Below are positions 28,814 to 37,120 of a DNA stretch of 64,000 nucleotides, piece by piece. Made by a program: the position numbers and the translations under genes. The stretch lies in contig CACMND010000001.1 of the NCBI GenBank assembly GCA_902614975.1, positions 1-64,000 of the forward strand, given 5' to 3'. Every line of letters begins with the position of its first letter. Within the stretch, counting starts at the first letter, position 1. This stretch comes from an uncultured Pelagibacteraceae bacterium (GTDB lineage Bacteria; Pseudomonadota; Alphaproteobacteria; Pelagibacterales; Pelagibacteraceae). The notes under the pieces are model-generated. The model was not told the origin of the DNA and made no database searches. It saw only the letters and a program-made list of their open reading frames with translations.

Positions 28814-30652
28814 TTAATCTAATTCGAAAGAATCTTTATAATCTTTTTTAAGCTTAGAATCTTGATTGTTTTTTTTTAAAAAACAATTACCAATTACTAA
28901 TGTATCTAATTCAGTTCCCATAAAACATTGAAAAGCATCTTTTACTGTATTTACTATTGGTTCTCCTCTAATATTAAAGGAGGTATTAATAAGAATTGGA
29001 CAACCTGTTTTCTCTTTGAATTTAGAGATTAATTTATAATATTTTGAGTTTGTTTCTTCATGAACTGTTTGAATTCTGGCTGAATAATCAACATGTGTAA
29101 CAGCTGGAATTTTTGAGCGTTTAATATTCAATTTATCTATCCCAAATAAGTTTTCCTCTTGTTCGCTCATTTTAATAATTTTTTCATTTTTAACTTTTGA
29201 TACAATTAACATGTATGGACTATCAGATTTAATATCAAACCAATCCTTTTTATCTTCACTTAAAATTGATGGAGCAAAAGGTCTGAAACTTTCTCTATAT
29301 TTAACTTTTAAGTTCAAATTTTTTTGCATTTTTTCTGACCTAGGATCTCCTAAAATTGATCTTGCTCCTAAAGCCCGAGGTCCAAATTCCATTCGTCCTT
29401 GAAACCAACCAACAGCATCACCATTTTTTAAACTCTCTGCTGTGAAATCCATTAATTCACTTTCATTTAATATCTTAAAGTTTGCTCCAATTTCTTTCAA
29501 TTCCCTTTCTACTTCATTTTGCAGTATTTCCGGACCTAAATATGATCCTTTCATACTATCTGGTTTTAAAATTTGTCTTTCTTTTTTTATTTCTAAATAC
29601 CAATAGGCTAAAGCCGCACCAAGTGATCCACCAGCGTCACCGGCTGCTGGTTGAACCCATATATTCTCGAATATTTTTTCTTTAAGGATTTTTCCGTTTG
29701 CAACACAATTCAATGCAACCCCACCTGCTAAGCATAAATTGTTAATCTTATACTCCTCTTTTAAGGATTTTGTTAAACTTAAGATAATTTCCTCAGTAAC
29801 TTCTTGGATAGAAGCAGCGATATCCATATGAAATTGATTTATGTTTTCTTTCTCACTAAGTCTTGGTTTCTGCCCAAATAGTTCATCAAACTTATTATTT
29901 GTCATTTTTAGACCAGTTGCGTATTCAAAATAATCTTGATTTAGTCTGAATGTACCATCAGGCTTAATATCAATTAAATTATCCTTAATAATTTTGGAAT
30001 AAATTGGCTTTCCATAAGGAGCTAAACCCATTAGCTTGTATTCTCCACTGTTCACTTTAAAGCCTACATAATATGTAAAAGCAGAATAAAGTAATCCTAG
30101 TGAATGTGGAAAATGAATTTCTTTCTTTATCTCCAAGTCTTTACCTTTGCCGATTGCTACTGTTGTGGTGGCCCACTCTCCAACCCCATCAGCTGTTAAA
30201 ACAATAGCTTCCTCATAAGGCGACGGGTAAAATGCACTAGCTGCATGGCTTAAGTGATGTTCAGAAAAAAATAATTTTTTTTCATCTTTAAAATTATTAT
30301 CATGCTCTTTAAGAAAATTCATAATCTGTCTTTTTTGAAAAAGTTTATCTCGTAACCATACAGGCATTGCCTTTGCAAATTGAGCGAAACCCTTAGGAGC
30401 AAAACCAATATAAGTTTCTAAAAGTCTTTCAAATTTTAAAAAGGGTTTTTCAAAAAAAACAATATGTTCAACTTGAGATAAACTTAAATTTGAATAATTT
30501 AATACAAATTCTACAGCATTCTTAGGATAACTAGAGTCATGTTTTATTCTTGAGAACCTTTCTTCTTGAGCAGCTGCTATTATTTGACCATCAACTATTA
30601 TTGCTGCTGCGCTATCGTGATAAAATGCTGAAATTCCTAATATTGAAGTCAA
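28814..30652 (-). CDS. NodU/CmcH-type O-carbamoyltransferase, TTG start
   Basis: This 612-residue enzyme of the NodU/CmcH/TobZ family transfers a carbamoyl group from carbamoyl phosphate via carbamoyl-AMP to a hydroxyl of a sugar or other acceptor. The N-terminus ILGISAFYHDSAAAIIVDG (4-22), iron/nucleotide-site HHLSHAASAFYPS (132-144), LAGGVALNCVANGK and the C-terminal GPRALGARSILGDPR and NTSFNIRGEPIV match. No ATG lies near the conserved N-terminus; the only start that fits is TTG at 30652. Upstream on the same strand are DUF5989 and SxtJ-like genes. The acceptor substrate cannot be told. Confidence 0.9.
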   Translation of the reverse strand: MTSILGISAFYHDSAAAIIVDGQIIAAAQEERFSRIKHDSSYPKNAVEFVLNYSNLSLSQVEHIVFFEKPFLKFERLLETYIGFAPKGFAQFAKAMPVWLRDKLFQKRQIMNFLKEHDNNFKDEKKLFFSEHHLSHAASAFYPSPYEEAIVLTADGVGEWATTTVAIGKGKDLEIKKEIHFPHSLGLLYSAFTYYVGFKVNSGEYKLMGLAPYGKPIYSKIIKDNLIDIKPDGTFRLNQDYFEYATGLKMTNNKFDELFGQKPRLSEKENINQFHMDIAASIQEVTEEIILSLTKSLKEEYKINNLCLAGGVALNCVANGKILKEKIFENIWVQPAAGDAGGSLGAALAYWYLEIKKERQILKPDSMKGSYLGPEILQNEVERELKEIGANFKILNESELMDFTAESLKNGDAVGWFQGRMEFGPRALGARSILGDPRSEKMQKNLNLKVKYRESFRPFAPSILSEDKKDWFDIKSDSPYMLIVSKVKNEKIIKMSEQEENLFGIDKLNIKRSKIPAVTHVDYSARIQTVHEETNSKYYKLISKFKEKTGCPILINTSFNIRGEPIVNTVKDAFQCFMGTELDTLVIGNCFLKKNNQDSKLKKDYKDSFELD

Positions 30653-30656
30653 TTAG

Positions 30657-30806
30657 TTAAAATATTGTATAAATAAATGGAGCCACTGCTGATCCTTGAC
30701 TTAAAATTATCAAGCCACCAAATAAAAGTAAAACTATTATAATTGGCATTAACCAATATTTTTTTCTTACTCTTAAAAACTTACAAAATTCCATTATAAA
30801 ATTCAT
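30657..30806 (-). CDS. DUF5989-like 49-residue membrane peptide
   Basis: This short frame starts with ATG at 30806-30804, one base after the SxtJ-like stop codon, and ends TAA at 30659-30657, four bases before the carbamoyltransferase TTG. The product begins MNFIMEFCKFLRVRKKYW, has one strongly hydrophobic helix (MPIIIVLLLFGGLIIL) and ends SQGSAVAPFIYTIF. This closely fits the DUF5989 pattern (FLRxRKKxWLxPI, a helix, then SQGSAVAPFIYTxF) known from carbamoyltransferase clusters. Its function is unknown. Perfect spacing and a family-like sequence make it a real gene despite its size. Confidence 0.85.
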   Translation of the reverse strand: MNFIMEFCKFLRVRKKYWLMPIIIVLLLFGGLIILSQGSAVAPFIYTIF

Positions 30807-30807
30807 T

Positions 30808-31191
30808 TCAGAATTGATTTTTCATGCTGTTATTTGAGTTATTTTTTTCTGTCCAATAAGTATCTTTTTTATTTTGTTTCAATTTTAACACATCTTTGCC
30901 AATTAATTTTAACAATAAACCAGTTGGAGTTACAATTCCAAAAAAAATTATAGCCATTACTATTGGAGATACAATACTTCCTAGAATTTCACCAAATTTT
31001 ATCCAAGCTTTATTTAATGGAGTAAGTATTTTTGCATTCAATAATCCTAAGATTAAAAAAAATAGAGAAATTATAATTGCCCAAAGTCTCAAATTCTCAC
31101 CTGTCAGAAAGGGCCAGAACGCTATTATTAAAAAAACTATAAAAAAAACAACTCCGAAATTTCGGTTGGATGGAAGTTTTGTTTTATTCAT
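30808..31191 (-). CDS. SxtJ-like membrane protein
   Basis: This 127-residue protein has about three hydrophobic segments: FGVVFFIVFLIIAFWPFL at about 13-30, LWAIIISLFFLILGLLN at about 36-52 and SPIVMAIIFFGIVTPTGLLLK at about 75-95. The C-terminus is polar (KKDTYWTEK). Size, topology and the adjacency to DUF5989 and a carbamoyltransferase match the SxtJ family first named from saxitoxin clusters, where its role is unknown. It heads the three-gene minus-strand unit. Confidence 0.75.
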   Translation of the reverse strand: MNKTKLPSNRNFGVVFFIVFLIIAFWPFLTGENLRLWAIIISLFFLILGLLNAKILTPLNKAWIKFGEILGSIVSPIVMAIIFFGIVTPTGLLLKLIGKDVLKLKQNKKDTYWTEKNNSNNSMKNQF

Positions 31192-31210
31192 TTTACAACA
31201 AATATAAAGT

Positions 31211-32158
31211 TTAAACTAAAAGATCTTTTTGCTCGAATGACTCCATTAGTTCATTCCATTCTCTTTTTGACAGACCTGATTCTTCAATAGAAACTTTTTC
31301 ACCTTTTATAAGTTTTTGAATTATAAATTTTCCTTTTGCAGAAACCTCGGTGCCACCAACTCTATAATCCATAAATGCTTCATAAGTTATAGGAACCCAT
31401 TTTCTTAAAGTATCTAACATTATATCTGCATAAACTCTTATTTCATATTGAGCATGACTATCAGCTCTTAGCCTTAAAAAATTCATTAAATTTAATAAAT
31501 CAGTTTTCCAATACCATTGAGTATATGTATTTAGTGTTAAATTCATTCTTGCAAGTTCTCTTGCTAAACCTTTTTTATTTTCGTCAATAGTTGATCCATC
31601 AAATCTTTCATTAAGCATAGTCTCATAATTATCATAAGTTCTCTCTGCATCACTTTTTAAAAGTTCCAAAACTTCCTCTGCCTGTTTTCCTTCCAAGACA
31701 TCTCCTCTACCCTGTCTGTTGCTTGTTGATTGAGCAGCTAAATTTTCTTGTGATGGCAAATAAAATTCTTTGTCAAGAATTGAATATCTTGCTGAGTATT
31801 CATTAACGTTTGCAGTTCTATGTCTAATCCACTGTCTTGCAATGAATATTGGAAGTTTAACATGATATTTAATTTCACACATTTCAAATGGAGTGCTATG
31901 CCAATGCCTCATCAAATATTTAATTAAACCTTTGTCGGTTGAAACTTGTTTTGTTCCTTTTCCATATGATACTCTAGCTGATTGAACTACGGAAGTATCA
32001 TCACCCATATAGTCTACCACTCTTATAAAGCCGTGATCTAATATTGGGATTGCATCGTAAAGTATCTTTTCAAGCTCTGGTGCTGTAACTCTTTTTGTAG
32101 TATTTTGCTGGGATTGTTGTTCTTTTATTTCCTTTTTTTGGTCTTCAGTTAACTTCAT
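31211..32158 (-). CDS. thyX: FAD-dependent thymidylate synthase ThyX
   Basis: This 315-residue flavoenzyme makes dTMP from dUMP using methylenetetrahydrofolate and NADPH, without producing dihydrofolate. The ThyX signature [15 protein letters not shown] is at 112-126. The substrate segment [18 protein letters not shown] lies near residue 230. It is somewhat longer than many bacterial ThyX proteins because of N-terminal and C-terminal extensions. Using ThyX instead of ThyA is typical of streamlined genomes, and folP in this window feeds the same folate pool. It is divergent from the tmRNA gene. Confidence 0.95.
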   Translation of the reverse strand: MKLTEDQKKEIKEQQSQQNTTKRVTAPELEKILYDAIPILDHGFIRVVDYMGDDTSVVQSARVSYGKGTKQVSTDKGLIKYLMRHWHSTPFEMCEIKYHVKLPIFIARQWIRHRTANVNEYSARYSILDKEFYLPSQENLAAQSTSNRQGRGDVLEGKQAEEVLELLKSDAERTYDNYETMLNERFDGSTIDENKKGLARELARMNLTLNTYTQWYWKTDLLNLMNFLRLRADSHAQYEIRVYADIMLDTLRKWVPITYEAFMDYRVGGTEVSAKGKFIIQKLIKGEKVSIEESGLSKREWNELMESFEQKDLLV

Positions 32159-32168
32159 GATTAATTTA

Positions 32169-32196
32169 TTGAATCTATTGGAATTGGTTTTATATT
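32169..32196 (+). promoter_or_regulatory. candidate promoter for tmRNA gene
   Basis: TTGAAT at 32169-32174 and TATATT at 32191-32196 are separated by 16 bases, placed just before the expected 5' end of the permuted tmRNA precursor. A reasonable but weak sigma70-type match. Confidence 0.35.
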
Positions 32197-32209
32197 ATTA
32201 ATGTTGGTT

Positions 32210-32462
32210 TTCCAACTATGACGATAAACGAATTTCGTAATAACCATTACGGACGTGGGGGCAGTACCCACCACCTCCACCATTTACAACTTATGGGGGT
32301 GAATTAGGATCGACGGATGACTAAAAGTTATTCTTTCGTTCGGTATTGTTCCGCCGTGAAGGGCTAATTTATAAATGCTAACGAAAGTTACGCACTTGCA
32401 GCTTAATTAATATATTAATTAAGTTACGGGGTCCGGGGCACCTGGCAACAGAACGCCCCTTA
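32210..32462 (+). ncRNA. ssrA: circularly permuted (two-piece) tmRNA
   Basis: The 3' acceptor piece comes first and ends CACCTCC-A-CCA (32272-32282). The coding piece begins after a 12-base intervening segment with GGGGGTG (32295-32301), which pairs over 7 bp with CACCTCC and includes the G3-U70 wobble used by alanyl-tRNA synthetase. GAATTAGGATCGACG follows as in tmRNAs. The tag frame starts at GCT 32377 and encodes ANESYALAA, stopping at TAA 32404-32406. A 22-base perfect palindrome (32402-32423) and the conserved GGGGC/GCCCC stem (32435-32439 with 32455-32459) around ACCTGGCAACAGAA close the structure. The T-loop reads GGCAGTA, not TTCRANY. The outer ends are approximate. It rescues stalled ribosomes with SmpB. 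Confidence 0.93.
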
Positions 32463-32477
32463 ATAAATATTTGTTTT

Positions 32478-32563
32478 TGGTGCGGTCAGAGAGACTCGAA
32501 CTCTCATGGGCTAGGCCCACACGGCCCTCAACCGTGCCTGTCTACCAGTTTCAGCATGACCGC
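32478..32563 (-). tRNA. tRNA-Leu (anticodon GAG), CCA encoded
   Basis: On the minus strand a cloverleaf runs from G32563 to the encoded CCA at 32480-32478. The acceptor stem is GCGGTCA with TGACCGC. The anticodon loop TTGAGGG is closed by CACGG/CCGTG and gives anticodon GAG (CUC/CUU codons). There is a long variable arm (TGGGCC/GGCCCA type) as expected for a class II tRNA, and a T-arm GAGAG-TTCGAGT-CTCTC. It is convergent with the tmRNA gene, 15 bases away. Confidence 0.97.
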
Positions 32564-32575
32564 ATGTTATGCGGC

Positions 32576-32604
32576 AGATTAAATGAATGACAATTCTATT
32601 TCAA
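32576..32604 (-). promoter_or_regulatory. candidate promoter for tRNA-Leu
   Basis: On the minus strand TTGAAA (32604-32599) and TAATCT (32581-32576) are separated by 17 bases and lie 13 bases upstream of the mature tRNA 5' end. This is one of the best sigma70-type matches in the window. The spacer is shared with the divergent nadA. Confidence 0.5.
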
Positions 32605-32621
32605 GTTGATAAGTTTTTTTT

Positions 32622-33611
32622 ATGGAATTTACTAGTGAAATAAAAAAAGCAACAAGCTCAATTTATAACAAAGTATCAAAAAAAATTCCAGAGATAGAAT
32701 GGGCAACACATGCACCTTACATTTATAAAATTAATAAATTAAAGAAAGAGAAGAATGCAGTAATTCTTGCCCACAATTATCAAACACCAGAAATTTATCA
32801 CGGCATTTCAGATTTTTCTGCGGATTCTTTAGCATTAGCGGTAGAGGCTGCAAAAACAAAAGCAGATATAATTGTCATGTGTGGAGTTCATTTTATGGCC
32901 GAAACTGCAAAATTAATGAGCCCTGAAAAAAAAGTTTTATTACCAGATATGAAGGCAGGCTGTTCACTGTCTTCGTCTATAACAGGCGATGATGTTAGAA
33001 ATCTAAAAAAACAATATCCTGGTGTTCCAGTGGTCTCGTATGTAAATACATCTGCAGATGTTAAGGCAGAAACTGATGTTTGCTGCACATCTGCAAATGC
33101 AGTAAAAATTGTAGAATCATTAGGAGTAAAAAAAGTTATATTTTTACCTGATGATTTTTTAGCAAAATATGTAGCATCACAAACTGATATAGAAATTATT
33201 TCATGGAAGGGAACTTGTGAAGTGCATGAACAATTCAATGATCAAGAAATTAATGATATTAGAAAAGCTAATCCAGGTATAAAAATAATAGCCCATCCAG
33301 AATGTCCGCCTGATGTGATACAAGCATCTGATTTTGCAGGTTCTACAAGTGGAATGATTAAATATGTAAGAGATAATCAACCAGAAAAAGTCATGATGGT
33401 AACGGAATGCTCAATGAGCGATAACGTACAAATTGATAATCCAAATGTTGAATTTATTAGACCATGTAATCTTTGTCCTCATATGAAAAGAATAACTTTG
33501 CCTAAAATATTAGATTGTTTAGAAAATGAAACTAACGAATTAATAATGGACAATGAGACAATCGAAAAAGCAAGAAAATCTGTAGAGAGAATGGCAGAAA
33601 TAGGCAGATAA
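32622..33611 (+). CDS. nadA: quinolinate synthase
   Basis: This 329-residue [4Fe-4S] enzyme condenses iminoaspartate with dihydroxyacetone phosphate to quinolinate in de novo NAD synthesis. The three predicted cluster cysteines are Cys87 (VMCGVHFMAETAKL), Cys199 (SWKGTCEVH) and Cys285 (CNLCPHMKR). HNYQTPEIY near residue 51 is a family signature. It is followed 5 bases later by nadC. No nadB (aspartate oxidase) or aspartate dehydrogenase gene is seen in the window, so the iminoaspartate source must be elsewhere. Confidence 0.96.
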   Translation: MEFTSEIKKATSSIYNKVSKKIPEIEWATHAPYIYKINKLKKEKNAVILAHNYQTPEIYHGISDFSADSLALAVEAAKTKADIIVMCGVHFMAETAKLMSPEKKVLLPDMKAGCSLSSSITGDDVRNLKKQYPGVPVVSYVNTSADVKAETDVCCTSANAVKIVESLGVKKVIFLPDDFLAKYVASQTDIEIISWKGTCEVHEQFNDQEINDIRKANPGIKIIAHPECPPDVIQASDFAGSTSGMIKYVRDNQPEKVMMVTECSMSDNVQIDNPNVEFIRPCNLCPHMKRITLPKILDCLENETNELIMDNETIEKARKSVERMAEIGR

Positions 33612-33616
33612 AATCT

Positions 33617-34453
33617 GTGTCTAAAATTCAATTAAGTAAAAATTTTATAAAATCATCATGTAAATTGGCTTTGAATGAGGACTTATATCCTTCAGGCGAT
33701 ATTACTTCAGAACTAATAGATAAAAATATTAAAAAAAAAGTTAAAATGATATGTAACCAAAATGGAATTCTAGGTGGGATAGATTTTGCCAAAGAGACCT
33801 TTAAATTAGTAGATAAAAAAATAAATTTTAAAAATAAAAAAAAAGATGGATCTCGAATAAGAAAGGGCGAGGTAGTTGCGACTATTAATGGTAACCTAAA
33901 GAATATTCTAACTGGTGAGAGAGTAGCATTAAACTTTGTTTCCCATATTTCTGGAATAGCAACGAAAACAAATATGTTTGTAAAAAAAGTTAGAAAAAAA
34001 ACTAAAATATGCTGCACAAGAAAAACGATCCCAAACCTTAGAGTGATCCAAAAATATGCTGTAAAATTAGGTGGTGGAACAAACCACAGATTTAACTTAA
34101 GTGATGAATACTTAATAAAAGATAACCATATAAGTTCTGAAAAAAAATTTGAAAAATTAATTCAAAAAGCCATCAAAAAGAAGGGAAGAAAAAAAATTAC
34201 AGTTGAAGTTGATAATTTATCACAGTTAAAGAGAATATTGGGTCTAAAATTTGATAGGATTTTATTAGATAATATGAGTTCAAAAAATTTAAAAAAAGCA
34301 GTCAAAATATCTAGGAAATTTTATGAAACTGAAGCATCAGGAGGAATTAACTTAAAGAATGTTAAAAATATTTCCTCTACTGGTGTAGATAGGATTTCCA
34401 TAGGATCTTTAACTCACTCAATTAATGCGTTAGACTTAAAATTGGAAATCTAA
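33617..34453 (+). CDS. nadC: nicotinate-nucleotide pyrophosphorylase (quinolinate phosphoribosyltransferase)
   Basis: This 278-residue enzyme converts quinolinate and PRPP to nicotinate mononucleotide. It has EDLYPSGDITSELI near the N-terminus, GERVALNFVSHISGIATKT and the active-site segment CCTRKTIPNLRVIQKYAVKLGGGTNHR (about 132-158), EVDNLSQL and a C-terminal EASGGINLKNV. The start is a GTG at 33617, five bases after nadA. It converges on ppdK with a 9-base gap. Confidence 0.95.
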   Translation: MSKIQLSKNFIKSSCKLALNEDLYPSGDITSELIDKNIKKKVKMICNQNGILGGIDFAKETFKLVDKKINFKNKKKDGSRIRKGEVVATINGNLKNILTGERVALNFVSHISGIATKTNMFVKKVRKKTKICCTRKTIPNLRVIQKYAVKLGGGTNHRFNLSDEYLIKDNHISSEKKFEKLIQKAIKKKGRKKITVEVDNLSQLKRILGLKFDRILLDNMSSKNLKKAVKISRKFYETEASGGINLKNVKNISSTGVDRISIGSLTHSINALDLKLEI

Positions 34454-34462
34454 AATTTAATT

Positions 34463-37120
34463 TTATTTTTTTAATTGAGCTTGAGCAGCAGCCAGTCTTG
34501 CAATAGGTACTCTATAAGGTGAACATGATACATAATCTAAACCAGCACGCGCACAAAAGTCGATACTTTTCGGATCACCTCCATGTTCGCCACATATACC
34601 GAGTTTGATTTTTTTGTTAACTATTCTCCCTTTTTTTGTTGCTATTTCTATCAAATCTCCAACTCCGTCATCTATAGAAACAAATGGATCAATATCAAAA
34701 ATTTTATTATCAATATAATCATTTAAAAACTTACCACTATCATCTCTGCTTATGCCAAAAGTTGTTTGAGTTAAGTCATTTGTTCCAAAACTAAAGAATT
34801 CTGCATGTCTAGATATATCATCTGCTTTGATTGCTGCTCTTGGGAGCTCAATCATTGTACCCACCAAAAAATTTAGTTTTGTTTTAGTTTTATTTTCAAC
34901 TTCTTTTGCAACTCTAATTACTAACTCTTTCATTATTTTTATTTCTGCTTCAGTTGATACCAAAGGTATCATGATCTCCGGAATAATAGATTTTATCTTG
35001 AGTTTTTTACATTCAACTAAAGCATGAAAAATCGCTGTGCACTGCATCTCATATATTTCTGGAAATGATATACCTAATCTACAACCTCTATGACCAAGCA
35101 TTGGATTTTGTTCATGAAGTTCTGTTATTCTACCCTCTAATTCAGAACTTTTAATGTTTAAAGCATTTGCTACATCGCTAATTTCTTTTTGATTTTTCGG
35201 TAAAAATTCGTGAAGTGGTGGATCTAATAATCTAACTGTAACAGGTAGACCATTCATAATTTTAAAGATATCAATAAAATCCTTTTTTTGAAAAGGAAGT
35301 AGTTTCTTTAAAGCACTAGCTCTATCTTCTTTTGATTTTGATAAAATCATTTCTCTTACAGATAGAATTCTCTCTTCATCAAAAAACATATGTTCTGTTC
35401 TACAAAGACCTATTCCTTCAGCTCCAAATTCTCTAGCAGTTTTACTATCAAGAGGTGTTTCAGAATTAGTTCTAATTTTCAGTTTTCTAAATTTATCAGC
35501 CCAGCTCATAAGTTTAGAAAAATCTCCTGAAATTTCGGGTTTAACAGTTTTAACCTCTCCTTTTATAATTCTACCAGTTGATCCATCAATTGTAATTAGA
35601 TCACCTTCTTTAATTTCATTATTTTTTGTTTTAAAAATTTTATTTTGGTAATCTATTTCTATTTCGCTTGAGCCAGATACACAAGGTCTACCCATTCCTC
35701 TTGCAACTACTGCAGCATGGCTGGTCATACCTCCTCTTGCAGTAAGAATTCCTTTAGCTGCATGCATTCCATTGATATCTTCGGGTGAAGTTTCTACTCT
35801 TACTAGGATTGTATTTTGCATCATTCCATTTAATCTTTCAGCTTCATCAGATGTAAATACTACTTTTCCACTAGCAGCTCCCGGCGAAGCTGGAAGGCCT
35901 TTGGCTATTACTTCTAAATTCGCTGTTTCATCTAAAGTTGGATGAAGTAAAGTATCTAATGAATTTGGTTGTACTCTAAGCACAGCTTCTTTTTTTGTGA
36001 TGAGTTTTTCTCTTTCCATATCGACAGCAATTTTGACTGATGATTTTGCAGTTCTTTTTCCTGACCTAGTTTGCAACATCCACAACTTATTATTTTCGAC
36101 TGTGAACTCCACATCCTGCATATCTTTATAATACTTCTCCAGTTTTATAAGAATATTTTTCAGATTTTTGTAAACTCTAGGCATAGACTCTTCCATTGAA
36201 AGAAATGTTTCTTTTGCATCTTTTCTAGCTTTCTTAGTTATATGTTGGGGCGTCCTTGTACCTGCAACAACATCTTCTCCTTGAGCATTTATTAAATATT
36301 CGCCATAGATTTCATTGAATCCATTGGATGGATTACGTGTAAATACAACACCTGTAGCACAATCATCACCCATATTACCAAAAACCATGGACTGAACATT
36401 TACTGCAGTTCCCCACTCTGAAGGGATATGATTTAATTTTCTATAAATCTTTGCTCTGTTACTCTCCCATGACAAAAAGACTGCACTAATTGCACCTAGT
36501 AATTGTTCATTAATATTTTGAGGAAAATTTTTTTTTGTTTTTTCTTTTACAATATTTTTAAAGTCTTTAATCAATCCATCCCAATCATTTTCATCCAAAT
36601 CAGTGTCTAGCAGAACACCTTTTGTAAGTTTGTAATTTTCAATTAATTCTTCAAAATTATAGCTTTCAACACCCATAACAACATTTGCATACATTTGTAT
36701 AAATCTTCTATAACTATCTTTTGCAAATCTCATGTTTGATGTTTTATTTGCTAAAGCAATCACAGTTTTGTCATTTAGTCCAAGATTTAAAATAGTATCC
36801 ATCATTCCTGGCATGGATACTCTTGCGCCAGATCTTACAGATAACAATAAAGGATTTTTCAAATCTCCAAATTTTTTACCAGAATCTTTTTCGATATTTT
36901 TTAATTCTTTATTTATTTCATTTATGATTTTAGGCTTCAATTTTTTATTGTTTTTATAAAATAAATCACAAACTTCAGTAGAAATTGTAAATCCAGGTGG
37001 GACAGGCAAACCCATCCTTCCCATTTCTGATAAATTTGCACCTTTGCCTCCTAAAATATTTTTTGGGTTTTTTATTTTTATTGTGTCTTTAGATTTAAAA
37101 TTAAATACTAGTTTTGGCAT
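34463..37120 (-). CDS. ppdK: pyruvate, phosphate dikinase
   Basis: This 885-residue enzyme interconverts pyruvate, ATP and phosphate with phosphoenolpyruvate, AMP and pyrophosphate. The N-terminal nucleotide domain starts GGKGANLSEMGRMGLPVPPG (about 25-44). The central swivelling domain carries the phosphorylatable His in TARGGMTSHAAVVARGMGRP (near 465), and the C-terminal TIM barrel carries LGICGEHGGDP with the catalytic Cys (near 840). Its likely roles are gluconeogenesis or PEP supply. It follows glyS by one base. Confidence 0.96.
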   Translation of the reverse strand: MPKLVFNFKSKDTIKIKNPKNILGGKGANLSEMGRMGLPVPPGFTISTEVCDLFYKNNKKLKPKIINEINKELKNIEKDSGKKFGDLKNPLLLSVRSGARVSMPGMMDTILNLGLNDKTVIALANKTSNMRFAKDSYRRFIQMYANVVMGVESYNFEELIENYKLTKGVLLDTDLDENDWDGLIKDFKNIVKEKTKKNFPQNINEQLLGAISAVFLSWESNRAKIYRKLNHIPSEWGTAVNVQSMVFGNMGDDCATGVVFTRNPSNGFNEIYGEYLINAQGEDVVAGTRTPQHITKKARKDAKETFLSMEESMPRVYKNLKNILIKLEKYYKDMQDVEFTVENNKLWMLQTRSGKRTAKSSVKIAVDMEREKLITKKEAVLRVQPNSLDTLLHPTLDETANLEVIAKGLPASPGAASGKVVFTSDEAERLNGMMQNTILVRVETSPEDINGMHAAKGILTARGGMTSHAAVVARGMGRPCVSGSSEIEIDYQNKIFKTKNNEIKEGDLITIDGSTGRIIKGEVKTVKPEISGDFSKLMSWADKFRKLKIRTNSETPLDSKTAREFGAEGIGLCRTEHMFFDEERILSVREMILSKSKEDRASALKKLLPFQKKDFIDIFKIMNGLPVTVRLLDPPLHEFLPKNQKEISDVANALNIKSSELEGRITELHEQNPMLGHRGCRLGISFPEIYEMQCTAIFHALVECKKLKIKSIIPEIMIPLVSTEAEIKIMKELVIRVAKEVENKTKTKLNFLVGTMIELPRAAIKADDISRHAEFFSFGTNDLTQTTFGISRDDSGKFLNDYIDNKIFDIDPFVSIDDGVGDLIEIATKKGRIVNKKIKLGICGEHGGDPKSIDFCARAGLDYVSCSPYRVPIARLAAAQAQLKK

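Noticed and set aside
32159..32621. Possible riboswitch or unknown RNA in the largest non-coding stretch
   Set aside because: The 463 bases are explained by the permuted tmRNA, tRNA-Leu and their short promoter regions; no riboswitch core was recognised.
33628..34017. 129-codon open frame on the minus strand inside nadC
   Set aside because: Antisense to the well-conserved NadC active-site region; Phe-rich composition reflects complementary Lys codons.
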